NCBI GenBank assembly: GCA_947500275.1
Contig: CANMSW010000143.1
Location: forward strand, 1-6,126
Direction of reading: 5' to 3'
Source: Bacteriovoracaceae bacterium
Lineage (GTDB): Bacteria > Bdellovibrionota > UBA1018
DNA length: 6,126 nt
In this document: positions 1 through 5,214 of the stretch, piece after piece
How positions within the stretch are numbered: position 1 is the stretch's first letter
Layout of the letters: every line of letters starts with the position of its first letter
Made by a program: the position numbers and the translations under genes
Notes under the pieces: model-generated
The model's input: the letters and a program-made list of their open reading frames with translations, nothing else
Told to the model about the DNA's origin: nothing
Database searches by the model: none

Positions 1-864
1 ATCAACTACGCTCGGATGATGAAAGTTCAAGTCATGAGCAATAGTTGGGGTGGCGGTGGATTCTCGCAGACCTTAAAAGACGCTATTGAGGCCACTCGCG
101 CAGCCGGGATTGTTTTTGTTGCTGCGGCTGGAAACGATAGCTCGAATAACGACACGGCGCCTTCCTATCCAGCAAGCTACGAGATCGATAATATCGTTTC
201 GGTAGCTGCGACAGACAATCGTGATTCGATTGCTCGGTTCTCGAACTACGGCGCGACCCGCGTTCATGTGGCAGCTCCTGGTGTGAAGATTTACAGCACG
301 ACGAAAAACGGCGGCTACAACTCGTTCAGTGGCACCTCGATGGCGACCCCGCACGTCGCAGGGATCGTGTCGCTGATGCTTTCGGCTCATCCTGAGTGGA
401 CCTTTTCTGAAATCAAGCAGCGTTTGATTCAGACTTCGGACCCCGTTCGTGGATTGCGCAAGAAAGTGGTAGCTAAGGGACGCGTCAATGCTTTCAACGC
501 GATCAACGGCATCATTCCTCCGAGCAACGAGCCGGGAGATGACTTATGGCAGACGGTTGATTACGCCCTTGAGAGTGATCACCCTTATGCGGCACGTCAG
601 GATCAATCTTGGGTCATCAGTTATCCAGGAGCAAAGTTCCTTCGCGTCATTTTCGAAAAAGTGGAGACGGAAGCGAACTACGACAAGATTTTCGTAGCGG
701 ACACCGCAGGGCGTTCGATTGAGGAGTTGTCGGGCAAAGCGGAAGGCTACACGACTGACTACGTCGAAGGCGATTCGTTGAAAGTTCGACTCAAGGCAGA
801 CGAAAGCGTGAACGGCTGGGGCTTTAAAATCTCCAAGATTCAGGTGATTCCGGCCGCAGAATGA
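1..864 (+). CDS. Subtilisin-family (S8) serine protease with C-terminal CUB-like domain, 5' end cut off
   Basis: This is the C-terminal 287 residues of a secreted subtilase; the frame is open to base 1, so the Met codons at 16 and 19 are internal and the true start lies outside the window. Residue numbers count from base 1. The oxyanion-hole Asn is N45 in AAAGND. The catalytic Ser is S113 in GTSMATPH. The catalytic Asp and His would lie upstream, out of view. The catalytic fold ends near residue 168. A Pro/Ser/Glu/Asp linker (about 172-182) leads to a beta-rich domain (about 190-281) resembling CUB domains: an aromatic Trp near its start, a YDKI motif at 227-230, then GDSLKVRL and GWGF. CUB-like tails are known on extracellular proteases and may bind substrate or surface. 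The visible half looks intact and active. Export is inferred from the family, since no signal peptide is visible. A strong terminator follows at 930-969. Confidence 0.93.
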   Translation: MNYARMMKVQVMSNSWGGGGFSQTLKDAIEATRAAGIVFVAAAGNDSSNNDTAPSYPASYEIDNIVSVAATDNRDSIARFSNYGATRVHVAAPGVKIYSTTKNGGYNSFSGTSMATPHVAGIVSLMLSAHPEWTFSEIKQRLIQTSDPVRGLRKKVVAKGRVNAFNAINGIIPPSNEPGDDLWQTVDYALESDHPYAARQDQSWVISYPGAKFLRVIFEKVETEANYDKIFVADTAGRSIEELSGKAEGYTTDYVEGDSLKVRLKADESVNGWGFKISKIQVIPAAE

Positions 865-873
865 TGCAGATTG

Positions 874-894
874 AGGGGGAATGACACGCCCCCT
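874..894 (+). other. GC hairpin enclosing the ATG at 881
   Basis: AGGGGG at 874-879 pairs perfectly with CCCCCT at 889-894, leaving a 9-base loop that contains the ATG at 881. The 5' arm overlaps the purine-rich GAGGGGGA (873-880) that would act as the ribosome binding site for the next frame. In mRNA this could hide that site and reduce initiation. There is no T-tract directly after it, so it is not itself a terminator. A six-pair stem can arise by chance; its function is inferred. Confidence 0.4.
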
Positions 895-1579
895 ACAGTT
901 TCTTAAAATGGTGTTGCAGCGTTTTAACCAACCGGAACAGCGAATCATCCTCGCGGTTCCGGTTTTTTTATTCGCCCTTTGGCTTGGGCTCCCTGACTCC
1001 TTGAATCGGGGAAGCCTGGGATTACATTCCGAAGTGCTTGCCGAGGCTTCACTTGGGGTGCAGGCGAGTCCCTCGGTCACTGCTGGTGCGGAACCTGTGG
1101 TCGTCACGACGGTTTCAGGAGCTCAAGCGAGACAGCTTCAGTCCGAGTTTACGCAGGTGCTCCTTTCAGAATCGCGCGCACTGGACCACCAGATGGCATC
1201 TGAAATGAAAGCTTTGGTTTCATCTCAGAAAGCACGCGAGCGGGAATGGAAGGCGCGAGAAAAGAAAGCGCGGCGAGAGTTTTTCGAAGCAAGTAAGAGT
1301 GGGGCAGAGAAAACCCATTGGATGGATGACCGACGTAAGCGGTTCAATGAGTTCAAAAAAGACCTGCAGGGCGAGCTTGCACGAGTCAAGAAAGAGCAGG
1401 CACTTCGCAGAACGGCTTCCAATCTGGATCAAAAAACACGTCAGCAAAAATTTACTGACGCACTGAAGCAGGGGCAGCATCCTGAGTCTGCGCTTTGGCA
1501 TCCGTCCCGGCAGGAGCCTTTGATGGAGGATGCGGTTCCTTCCCCTTCTTTGGTCCCGAGTGATTCTCGTTTGAAATAG
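881..1579 (+). CDS. Hypothetical membrane-anchored, highly charged coiled-coil-like protein
   Basis: I do not recognise a family. The 232-residue product has one hydrophobic segment (about residues 22-38, RIILAVPVFLFALWLGL), a low-complexity linker rich in Ala/Val/Ser (50-80), then a long Lys/Arg/Glu/Gln-rich stretch (about 83-195) expected to be helical and perhaps coiled coil, and a Pro/Ser-rich tail (205-230). This layout suits an inner-membrane anchor with a periplasmic or cytoplasmic helical rod. The start is uncertain. ATG 881 follows GAGGGGGA (873-880) very closely, with only 4 bases between GAGG and ATG. ATG 908 is in frame but has no visible ribosome binding site. An intrinsic terminator (930-969) lies within the codons of the hydrophobic segment, so either expression is attenuated or the real gene starts downstream. 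No good downstream start is visible. It is 16 bases from the protease stop. The charged region makes it a credible gene, but the function is unknown. Confidence 0.6.
   Translation: MTRPLQFLKMVLQRFNQPEQRIILAVPVFLFALWLGLPDSLNRGSLGLHSEVLAEASLGVQASPSVTAGAEPVVVTTVSGAQARQLQSEFTQVLLSESRALDHQMASEMKALVSSQKAREREWKAREKKARREFFEASKSGAEKTHWMDDRRKRFNEFKKDLQGELARVKKEQALRRTASNLDQKTRQQKFTDALKQGQHPESALWHPSRQEPLMEDAVPSPSLVPSDSRLK
930..969 (+). terminator. Intrinsic terminator after the subtilase gene
   Basis: AACCGGAAC (930-938) pairs perfectly with GTTCCGGTT (956-964). After one A/G mismatch, GCGA (940-943) pairs with TCGC (951-954), giving a 7-base loop. A run of seven T residues (963-969) completes the signal, and it points along the + strand. 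It sits 66 bases after the protease stop codon, a usual distance, so it most likely ends the protease transcript. It also lies inside the open frame 881-1579 and encodes part of its hydrophobic segment. Confidence 0.85.
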
Positions 1580-1695
1580 GTGACCCCTTCTTCGGTGAGT
1601 AAGGAGCTGTCTTTCCTTGATAGAAGCCGAAAGTGGTCATTTTGACCCCGATTGGTTTACTCGAGCTTTTCTTTTTTTCCCGGTGCTTCTTGTTT

Positions 1696-1743
1696 TTGAT
1701 TTCGCCGGATTTACTTCGCATCGCGTGAAGTGCGCGAAATCGA
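1696..1743. repeat. Long nested inverted repeat / structured element
   Basis: The outer arms at 1696-1705 (TTGATTTCGC) and 1734-1743 (GCGAAATCGA) form ten pairs, one of them G-U. After a 7/2 interior loop, ACTTCGC (1713-1719) pairs with GTGAAGT (1725-1731) in seven pairs, one G-U, around a 5-base loop. A T-rich tract precedes it on the + strand, and neither strand has a T-run after it, so it does not fit an intrinsic terminator. It could be a folded leader or small RNA, a protein-binding dyad, or a dispersed palindromic element. The structure is visible; any role is inferred. Confidence 0.6.
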
Positions 1744-1780
1744 TAGTCCTGCTCTGAGTCATATCGAATCCTCCTTCCTT

Positions 1781-1796
1781 TGGCTCACTGTGTGCT
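1781..1796 (+). promoter_or_regulatory. Possible sigma-54 (-24/-12) promoter
   Basis: TGGCTCACTGTGTGCT keeps the GG and GC dinucleotides of the sigma-54 consensus at the required spacing (GG at 1782-1783, GC at 1794-1795, ten bases between). It matches most other consensus positions, differing at the A of TGGCAC and the first T of TTGC. Transcription would begin near 1807 and give a leader of about 110 bases ahead of the gene at 1918. A motif this degenerate can occur by chance, and no activator site was identified. Confidence 0.3.
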
Positions 1797-1841
1797 CCTT
1801 TAGAGCTCAAGGGCGTGGGGATTCTCCTCAGATTGACCGGG

Positions 1842-1915
1842 GTGTTCCCACTGAAGGTGCTTCCAGGATGGAAGTGTGCTCGTCCCTGTTTGGACTTTCT
1901 CAAAGGGGGGAACAC
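1842..1915 (+). promoter_or_regulatory. Possible leader pairing that covers the ribosome binding site of the 1918 gene
   Basis: GTGTTCCC (1842-1849) is the perfect reverse complement of GGGAACAC (1908-1915), which includes the last three G of the ribosome binding site and ends two bases before the ATG. The enclosed region contains its own small hairpin (1860-1874). In mRNA this could close the initiation site. One 8-base complement somewhere in a region of this size is expected by chance, so this is a candidate only. Confidence 0.25.
1903..1910 (+). promoter_or_regulatory. Ribosome binding site fixing the start at 1918
   Basis: AAGGGGGG lies seven bases before ATG 1918. The longer in-frame alternative, GTG at 1876, has no purine-rich site upstream, so 1918 is preferred. 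Confidence 0.6.
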
Positions 1916-1917
1916 GG

Positions 1918-2268
1918 ATGTTCCGCAACGGACTCAGCTATGGATTTGCTCAATCGTTCCATCGATCCTGCCTCATCGTTCCGCTGAATGATGAGTCGAA
2001 GCGACATCGACTCCTTCGGAGTGCGGAGCTGATGCTTCAGCATTTTTCACGCGCTCTGAGAACTCAGGACCTGAAAGAACGCTCGCGTTGCTTATTTGTA
2101 GCGCTTCAGTGTGCGAGGGACTGCTCAGAGACGTTGGACGAGGCCGGGGTTTCAGCCGAGGCAGCGCCCATTCGTTCGGAGTACTATGTGCTTCACGCTC
2201 GTTTGGAAAAGCTGTGCTTGGATGCAGCGACCGAGGGGGAGGGGGGGCAACTTCGGATGCTCGGTTAA
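1918..2268 (+). CDS. Small helical protein, weakly FliS-like, otherwise hypothetical
   Basis: The 116-residue product has no signal peptide or membrane segment and is predicted mostly helical. Its pattern recalls the flagellar export chaperone FliS, which binds the flagellin C-terminus. It has an N-terminal short motif with Tyr and Gln (LSYGFAQ, 6-12). A helix follows with spaced Leu/Met and ALRTQDLKER (about 32-55), then a second long helix reaching a LDE motif (73-75), then a Tyr-rich helix (SEYYVLHARLEKL, 87-99) where FliS has its LYDYM-RRL-like helix. The length also fits FliS. Identity by eye is low, and no flagellar neighbour is present, so I give no gene symbol. The 3' end carries G-runs (2234-2238, 2241-2247) and may be poorly conserved. 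It is followed by the barrel protein gene after 108 bases with no clear terminator, so the two may be co-transcribed. Confidence 0.62.
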   Translation: MFRNGLSYGFAQSFHRSCLIVPLNDESKRHRLLRSAELMLQHFSRALRTQDLKERSRCLFVALQCARDCSETLDEAGVSAEAAPIRSEYYVLHARLEKLCLDAATEGEGGQLRMLG

Positions 2269-2278
2269 AGTGAACCGA
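2261..2278 (+). repeat. Small inverted repeat over the stop codon at 2266-2268
   Basis: TCGGTT (2261-2266) and AACCGA (2273-2278) are perfect inverted arms around a 6-base loop. The left arm overlaps the stop codon of the 1918 gene. No T-run follows, so it is at best a weak 3' hairpin. Confidence 0.35.
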
Positions 2279-2314
2279 TTCCCCCTCAGGTTCCATTCGC
2301 GTTGCGACGAAGAG

Positions 2315-2322
2315 AAGGAGGT
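2315..2322 (+). promoter_or_regulatory. Perfect Shine-Dalgarno-like sequence without an obvious start
   Basis: AAGGAGGT is an ideal anti-16S match, yet no ATG or GTG lies within 5-10 bases after it. The nearest candidate is TTG at 2334, 11 bases away, which opens a 50-codon frame (2334-2486) overlapping the start of the barrel protein gene. It may be chance, a remnant, or a site for a short leader peptide. Confidence 0.3.
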
Positions 2323-2339
2323 CACGAGAAAAATTGAGT

Positions 2340-2354
2340 CGCGCTTGTAGCGCG
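2340..2354 (+). repeat. Short hairpin in the leader of the barrel protein gene
   Basis: CGCGCT (2340-2345) pairs with AGCGCG (2349-2354) around a TGT loop. It ends eight bases before the ribosome binding site (2363-2370). It could modulate initiation or stabilise the 5' leader; it is small enough to be chance. Confidence 0.35.
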
Positions 2355-2376
2355 CCGGAGATGAGGGGGAGTGGTT

Positions 2377-2904
2377 ATGGTGAACTTAAGTCAAAAATTT
2401 GTCACATTTCGGATGAAGGCCTTATTGCTTGGATTGGTCCTTGCCCTGCTGGGTTCAGCTGCTCCGCAACTGGCTGCAGCGAGTAATCGCCAAATACACA
2501 AGCTTGGAGTCTATGGAACGGTTCTCGGTGAGCCGGTTTCCTCATTCGTCGGGATTAACGTCGGTTACAACTTGGGAGATATTGCTCGAGTTCATGGCGG
2601 TTATGGATCTTTAGCGACAGGCCTAGTGAACGGCTCTTCCTACGGGGGAGGGGTGAAGTTCTTTCTCCCAGGGTGGGGATTCTCGCCTTATATCGGGGCG
2701 CAATATTCCTTTTTCTCGGTTGATAGTGTCTTGTGCATCAGTCTTCCGGGAGGTATCTCCAGCGGAACGGGCGTGCTCTCAGCGGGCGCTGGAATCGACT
2801 GGCAAACCGGATTTGGACTCTACCTCACGGTGGGAGCAAACATGGCTCTTGCAAGCTCTTCGACGTCGGCCATTCCGTTTTTCGGTTTAGGCTGGTTCTT
2901 CTAA
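2377..2904 (+). CDS. Small exported protein, probable outer-membrane beta-barrel
   Basis: The 175-residue product begins with a signal peptide. A Lys/Arg-bearing N-region is followed by a hydrophobic core (about residues 15-29) and a likely signal peptidase I site after QLAAA (about residue 35). The mature part of about 140 residues is rich in Gly, Ser and aromatics in alternating patterns typical of beta strands (GVYGTVLG, VGINVGYNLG, GGVKFFLPGWG, YIGAQYSFF, GLYLTVGANMAL). It ends in Phe-Phe, the terminal aromatic expected of BAM-assembled barrels. Size suits an eight-stranded barrel of the OmpA-transmembrane or OmpW type, but I cannot name the family. ATG 2377 sits six bases after GAGGGGGA (2363-2370) and is preferred over the in-frame GTG 2371, which touches that site. 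One Cys is present (about residue 120). A strong terminator follows 25 bases after the stop. Ligand or role is unknown. Confidence 0.8.
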   Translation: MVNLSQKFVTFRMKALLLGLVLALLGSAAPQLAAASNRQIHKLGVYGTVLGEPVSSFVGINVGYNLGDIARVHGGYGSLATGLVNGSSYGGGVKFFLPGWGFSPYIGAQYSFFSVDSVLCISLPGGISSGTGVLSAGAGIDWQTGFGLYLTVGANMALASSSTSAIPFFGLGWFF

Positions 2905-2929
2905 AAGATAATTTCAAGGCTACGTTTCC

Positions 2930-2983
2930 GCGCGCAGCGGGCTGGATCGAGAGGATTCAGTCTTCTGCGCGCCTCGTTTTTTT
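2930..2983 (+). terminator. Strong intrinsic terminator of the plus-strand block
   Basis: GCGCGCAG (2930-2937) pairs with CTGCGCGC (2965-2972). After one mismatch, 2939-2948 pairs with 2954-2963 over ten positions, three of them G-U, around a 5-base loop. A run of seven T (2977-2983) follows, so the signal acts on the + strand, ending the barrel protein transcript before it runs into the convergent rel gene. Read on the minus strand, no T-run follows the hairpin, so it is probably not an efficient terminator for rel, although the hairpin could protect the 3' end of the rel message. Confidence 0.88.
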
Positions 2984-2997
2984 GGGACGCTCGCGAT

Positions 2998-5205
2998 CTA
3001 AGAGCGAGTTCTTTCTACCGCGATGACGCCTTTTTTTGCTTCAAGCGCTTGGGTGACTTTCTGCAGTTGGCCTAGATCGCTGACTTCGAGGTCAAATATG
3101 GCGATGGCTTTTTGATCCTTGGTGGTCCGGATATTAGCGGACGTAATATTCACTGAGCACGCGCTAATGGTTTGAGACATCAACGCCAGGAGCCCGGGCG
3201 CATCGAGTGAAAGAATTCTGATGCGTACATTGCGTTTGATGGCGTGACCGCTCTCGACGGCCTTGCGAATGTTCCAGGCGACTTCCACGCGACGATCCTG
3301 GTCCATATCAAGCGCTTTCGAGCAGGTCGCATGGTGGATGGTGACGCCTCTTCCGCGGGTAATGAACCCAACAATTGAGTCGCCAGGTAGCGGATTGCAG
3401 CACCGGCCGAAGCGAATGAGCACGTCGTCCAGGTTTGCGACAGTGATCGCGTTCCGGCCCTCCGTGCGGCGCTTCGCCGATTGAATGACGCGCTTCAGGA
3501 AGCTTGCGTCTTCTGCGTGCTTTTTATCTTGAATCTCTTTTTGGCGTTCAATCGCTTCCTTCGGAACGAACTTCTCGATGAAGTATTCGGGCGTGATGCG
3601 CCCGTATCCGATGTGGATGAAGAACTCGTCCATTGTCTTAACGCCGAAATATTCAAAAGCGCGTTCGATGTCACCTGACTTCTCTAATTTAGCGAGCGAG
3701 ACACCGTAGTGGCGAAGCTGTTTCTCAAAGATTTCGCCACCCAATTCCTTAGCTCGATCGCGCTCCTGCTGTTTAATGTATGCCCGGATTTTGGCTTTAG
3801 CTCGTGAGCTTTTGACGATCTTGAGCCAATCCTTCGAAGGAGTCTGTGACGGCGAAGTGACAATCTCCACGGTGTCGCCCGACTTCAGTCGATGACGAAG
3901 AGGGACGATCTTTCCGTTGACCTTTGCGCCCACACAGCGGTGGCCGACGTCCGTGTGTACAGCGTAGGCAAAGTCGAGGGGCGTCGCTCCGTGTGAAAGC
4001 TGCTTCACGGATCCTTTTGGCGTGAAGACGAAGACGTCTTCGGCGAAGAGATCGATTTTGACTGTTTCCAGGAACTCCGCTGGGTCTTTGAGGTCTTTGT
4101 GCCACTCGACCAGGCGATTGACCCACTCAACGTTTTCGCGCGAGCGAAGGTCAAATCGGCCCTCTTTGTATTTCCAATGGGCGGCAATGCCTCTTTCGGC
4201 GATCTGGCTCATCTCCTGCGTGCGAATCTGGATCTCGATTCGCTCCCCGAATGGTCCAATGACCGTCGTATGGAGGGACTGGTAGCCGTTCGGTTTCGGG
4301 ATGGCGATATAGTCTTTGAACCGTCCTGGCACCGGTTTGTAGGCAGCGTGAATGACGCCCAGGGACTTATAGCACTCAGTAATATTGTCGACGACGATGC
4401 GGAAAGCGATCAGATCGTTCACTTGGTCGAGTTCTGCTCGTCTTCGTTCCATCTTCTTCCAGATAGAATAGAAGTGTTTCGCTCGGCCCGCGATTAAGGC
4501 TTGAATGTCATATTCGCTGAGTTTTTCCTGAAGGGTATCGCAAAACTCTTCGATATATTTTTCGCGCTCGGCCTTCTTCATCGAAATCTCTTTGGCGAGC
4601 TTGTAGTAAACATCCGGATGGAGGTACCGCAGCGAAAGATCTTCGAGTTCCTGCTTGATCCAGCCGATCCCCAAGCGATTTGCAATCGGAGCGTAGATGT
4701 CGAGGGTCTCTTGGGCGATGGCTTGCTGCTTATGAGGCGCCAAGTGCTCCAGCGTTCGCATGTTGTTCAGACGATCGGAGAGTTTGACTAAGATCACTCG
4801 AATGTCTTTTGACATAGCGAGGATCATTTTTCGGAAGTTTTCCGCCTGTTTTTCTTCGGTCGTTTTGAAAGTGATTTTATTTAACTTAGTGACACCGTCC
4901 ACGAGTTCTGCGACTTCGGACCCGAAGAGCTCGGCAATTTCTTCGAGCGTAGCGCCGGTGTCTTCCACTGTGTCGTGAAGAAGGCCGGTGATGATGCTGG
5001 CGATATCTAGTTTCAGTTCCGCGAGGAGCTGTGCGACATCAGTCGGGTGCAGGATGTAGGGATCGCCACTTGCGCGTTTTTGAGTCGAATGGGCTTTTTC
5101 TGCGAAATGCCACGCCTTCTCGATGAGCTCCGTTCGCCCTTCCGGGTAATAGGAACGGACGGCCTCAAGAATCGAAGCGAGAGTGGACTCGGCGTATTTA
5201 GGCAT
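2998..5205 (-). CDS. rel: Bifunctional (p)ppGpp synthetase/hydrolase (Rel/SpoT family)
   Basis: A full-length long RSH protein of 735 residues. It makes (p)ppGpp from ATP plus GDP/GTP and hydrolyses it, driving the stringent response in the cytoplasm. The hydrolase HD domain is intact: H53, H77-D78 in HDTVED, D144-R145 and N148. The synthetase domain is also intact: D264 in NDLIAFR, the RFKD motif (295-298) typical of bifunctional Rel/SpoT rather than monofunctional RelA, Y308 in NGYQSLH, E324 in EIQIRT, and HWKYKEG. Downstream are a TGS domain (about 388-450), a helical region, a zinc-finger/RIS-like domain with C602-C603 and C628 (about 590-640), and a C-terminal ACT domain (about 660-735). 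All parts expected of a ribosome-responsive RSH are present. It follows gmk by nine bases, and its ribosome binding site overlaps the end of gmk, which suggests translational coupling. The symbol rel reflects bifunctionality; annotations may use relA or spoT. Confidence 0.97.
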   Translation of the reverse strand: MPKYAESTLASILEAVRSYYPEGRTELIEKAWHFAEKAHSTQKRASGDPYILHPTDVAQLLAELKLDIASIITGLLHDTVEDTGATLEEIAELFGSEVAELVDGVTKLNKITFKTTEEKQAENFRKMILAMSKDIRVILVKLSDRLNNMRTLEHLAPHKQQAIAQETLDIYAPIANRLGIGWIKQELEDLSLRYLHPDVYYKLAKEISMKKAEREKYIEEFCDTLQEKLSEYDIQALIAGRAKHFYSIWKKMERRRAELDQVNDLIAFRIVVDNITECYKSLGVIHAAYKPVPGRFKDYIAIPKPNGYQSLHTTVIGPFGERIEIQIRTQEMSQIAERGIAAHWKYKEGRFDLRSRENVEWVNRLVEWHKDLKDPAEFLETVKIDLFAEDVFVFTPKGSVKQLSHGATPLDFAYAVHTDVGHRCVGAKVNGKIVPLRHRLKSGDTVEIVTSPSQTPSKDWLKIVKSSRAKAKIRAYIKQQERDRAKELGGEIFEKQLRHYGVSLAKLEKSGDIERAFEYFGVKTMDEFFIHIGYGRITPEYFIEKFVPKEAIERQKEIQDKKHAEDASFLKRVIQSAKRRTEGRNAITVANLDDVLIRFGRCCNPLPGDSIVGFITRGRGVTIHHATCSKALDMDQDRRVEVAWNIRKAVESGHAIKRNVRIRILSLDAPGLLALMSQTISACSVNITSANIRTTKDQKAIAIFDLEVSDLGQLQKVTQALEAKKGVIAVERTRS

Positions 5206-5214
5206 GTCGCTCGT

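Larger units (their letters stand above)
1580..1917. other. Gene-poor intergenic stretch with structured DNA
   Basis: I see no convincing gene in these 338 bases on either strand; short open frames here have poor starts and compositions. The stretch holds a 5-bp hairpin GGTCA-TTT-TGACC (1635-1647), a T-rich tract (1667-1697), the nested hairpin at 1696-1743, a -24/-12-like promoter candidate at 1781-1796, a 6-bp hairpin CTTCCA-GGA-TGGAAG (1860-1874), and the ribosome binding site for the gene at 1918. The 5-bp hairpin is about 20 bases from the T-tract, so it is a poor terminator. It is probably the promoter and leader region of the 1918 gene. Confidence 0.6.

Noticed and set aside
544..1107. 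Long open frame on the minus strand (187 aa) spanning the end of the protease and the start of the next frame
   Set aside because: It is antisense to the well-supported CUB-like domain and crosses the terminator; its product has no recognisable motif and has a shadow-like composition.
1635..1678. Hairpin GGTCA-TTT-TGACC plus T-rich tract as a terminator for the 881-1579 frame
   Set aside because: The stem is only five pairs and ends about 25 bases before the T-run, too far for an intrinsic terminator.
1452..1915. Two minus-strand open frames (1452-1721 and 1637-1915) in the gene-poor region
   Set aside because: They overlap each other and the charged protein gene, are Lys/Ser/Pro-rich low-complexity products, and have no good ribosome binding site. 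A small basic protein cannot be excluded but is not supported.
1730..1987. Plus-strand frame 1730-1987 (85 aa)
   Set aside because: It starts inside the nested hairpin with no ribosome binding site and overlaps the better supported 1918 gene in another frame.
2302..2334. Possible sigma-70 promoter (TTGCGA and AAAAAT) ahead of the barrel protein gene
   Set aside because: The spacing is 21 bases and the -10 matches only 4 of 6 positions, so it is too weak to list.
1973..2350. Frames overlapping the FliS-like gene (minus 1973-2296; plus 2088-2273 and 2111-2350)
   Set aside because: They are shadows of 1918-2268, which has the clear ribosome binding site and a plausible helical product; the others are Pro/Ser/Arg- or Gly-rich without motifs.
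4099..4497. Plus-strand frame of 132 aa inside rel
   Set aside because: It is antisense to the highly conserved synthetase domain, so its openness follows from rel codon use.
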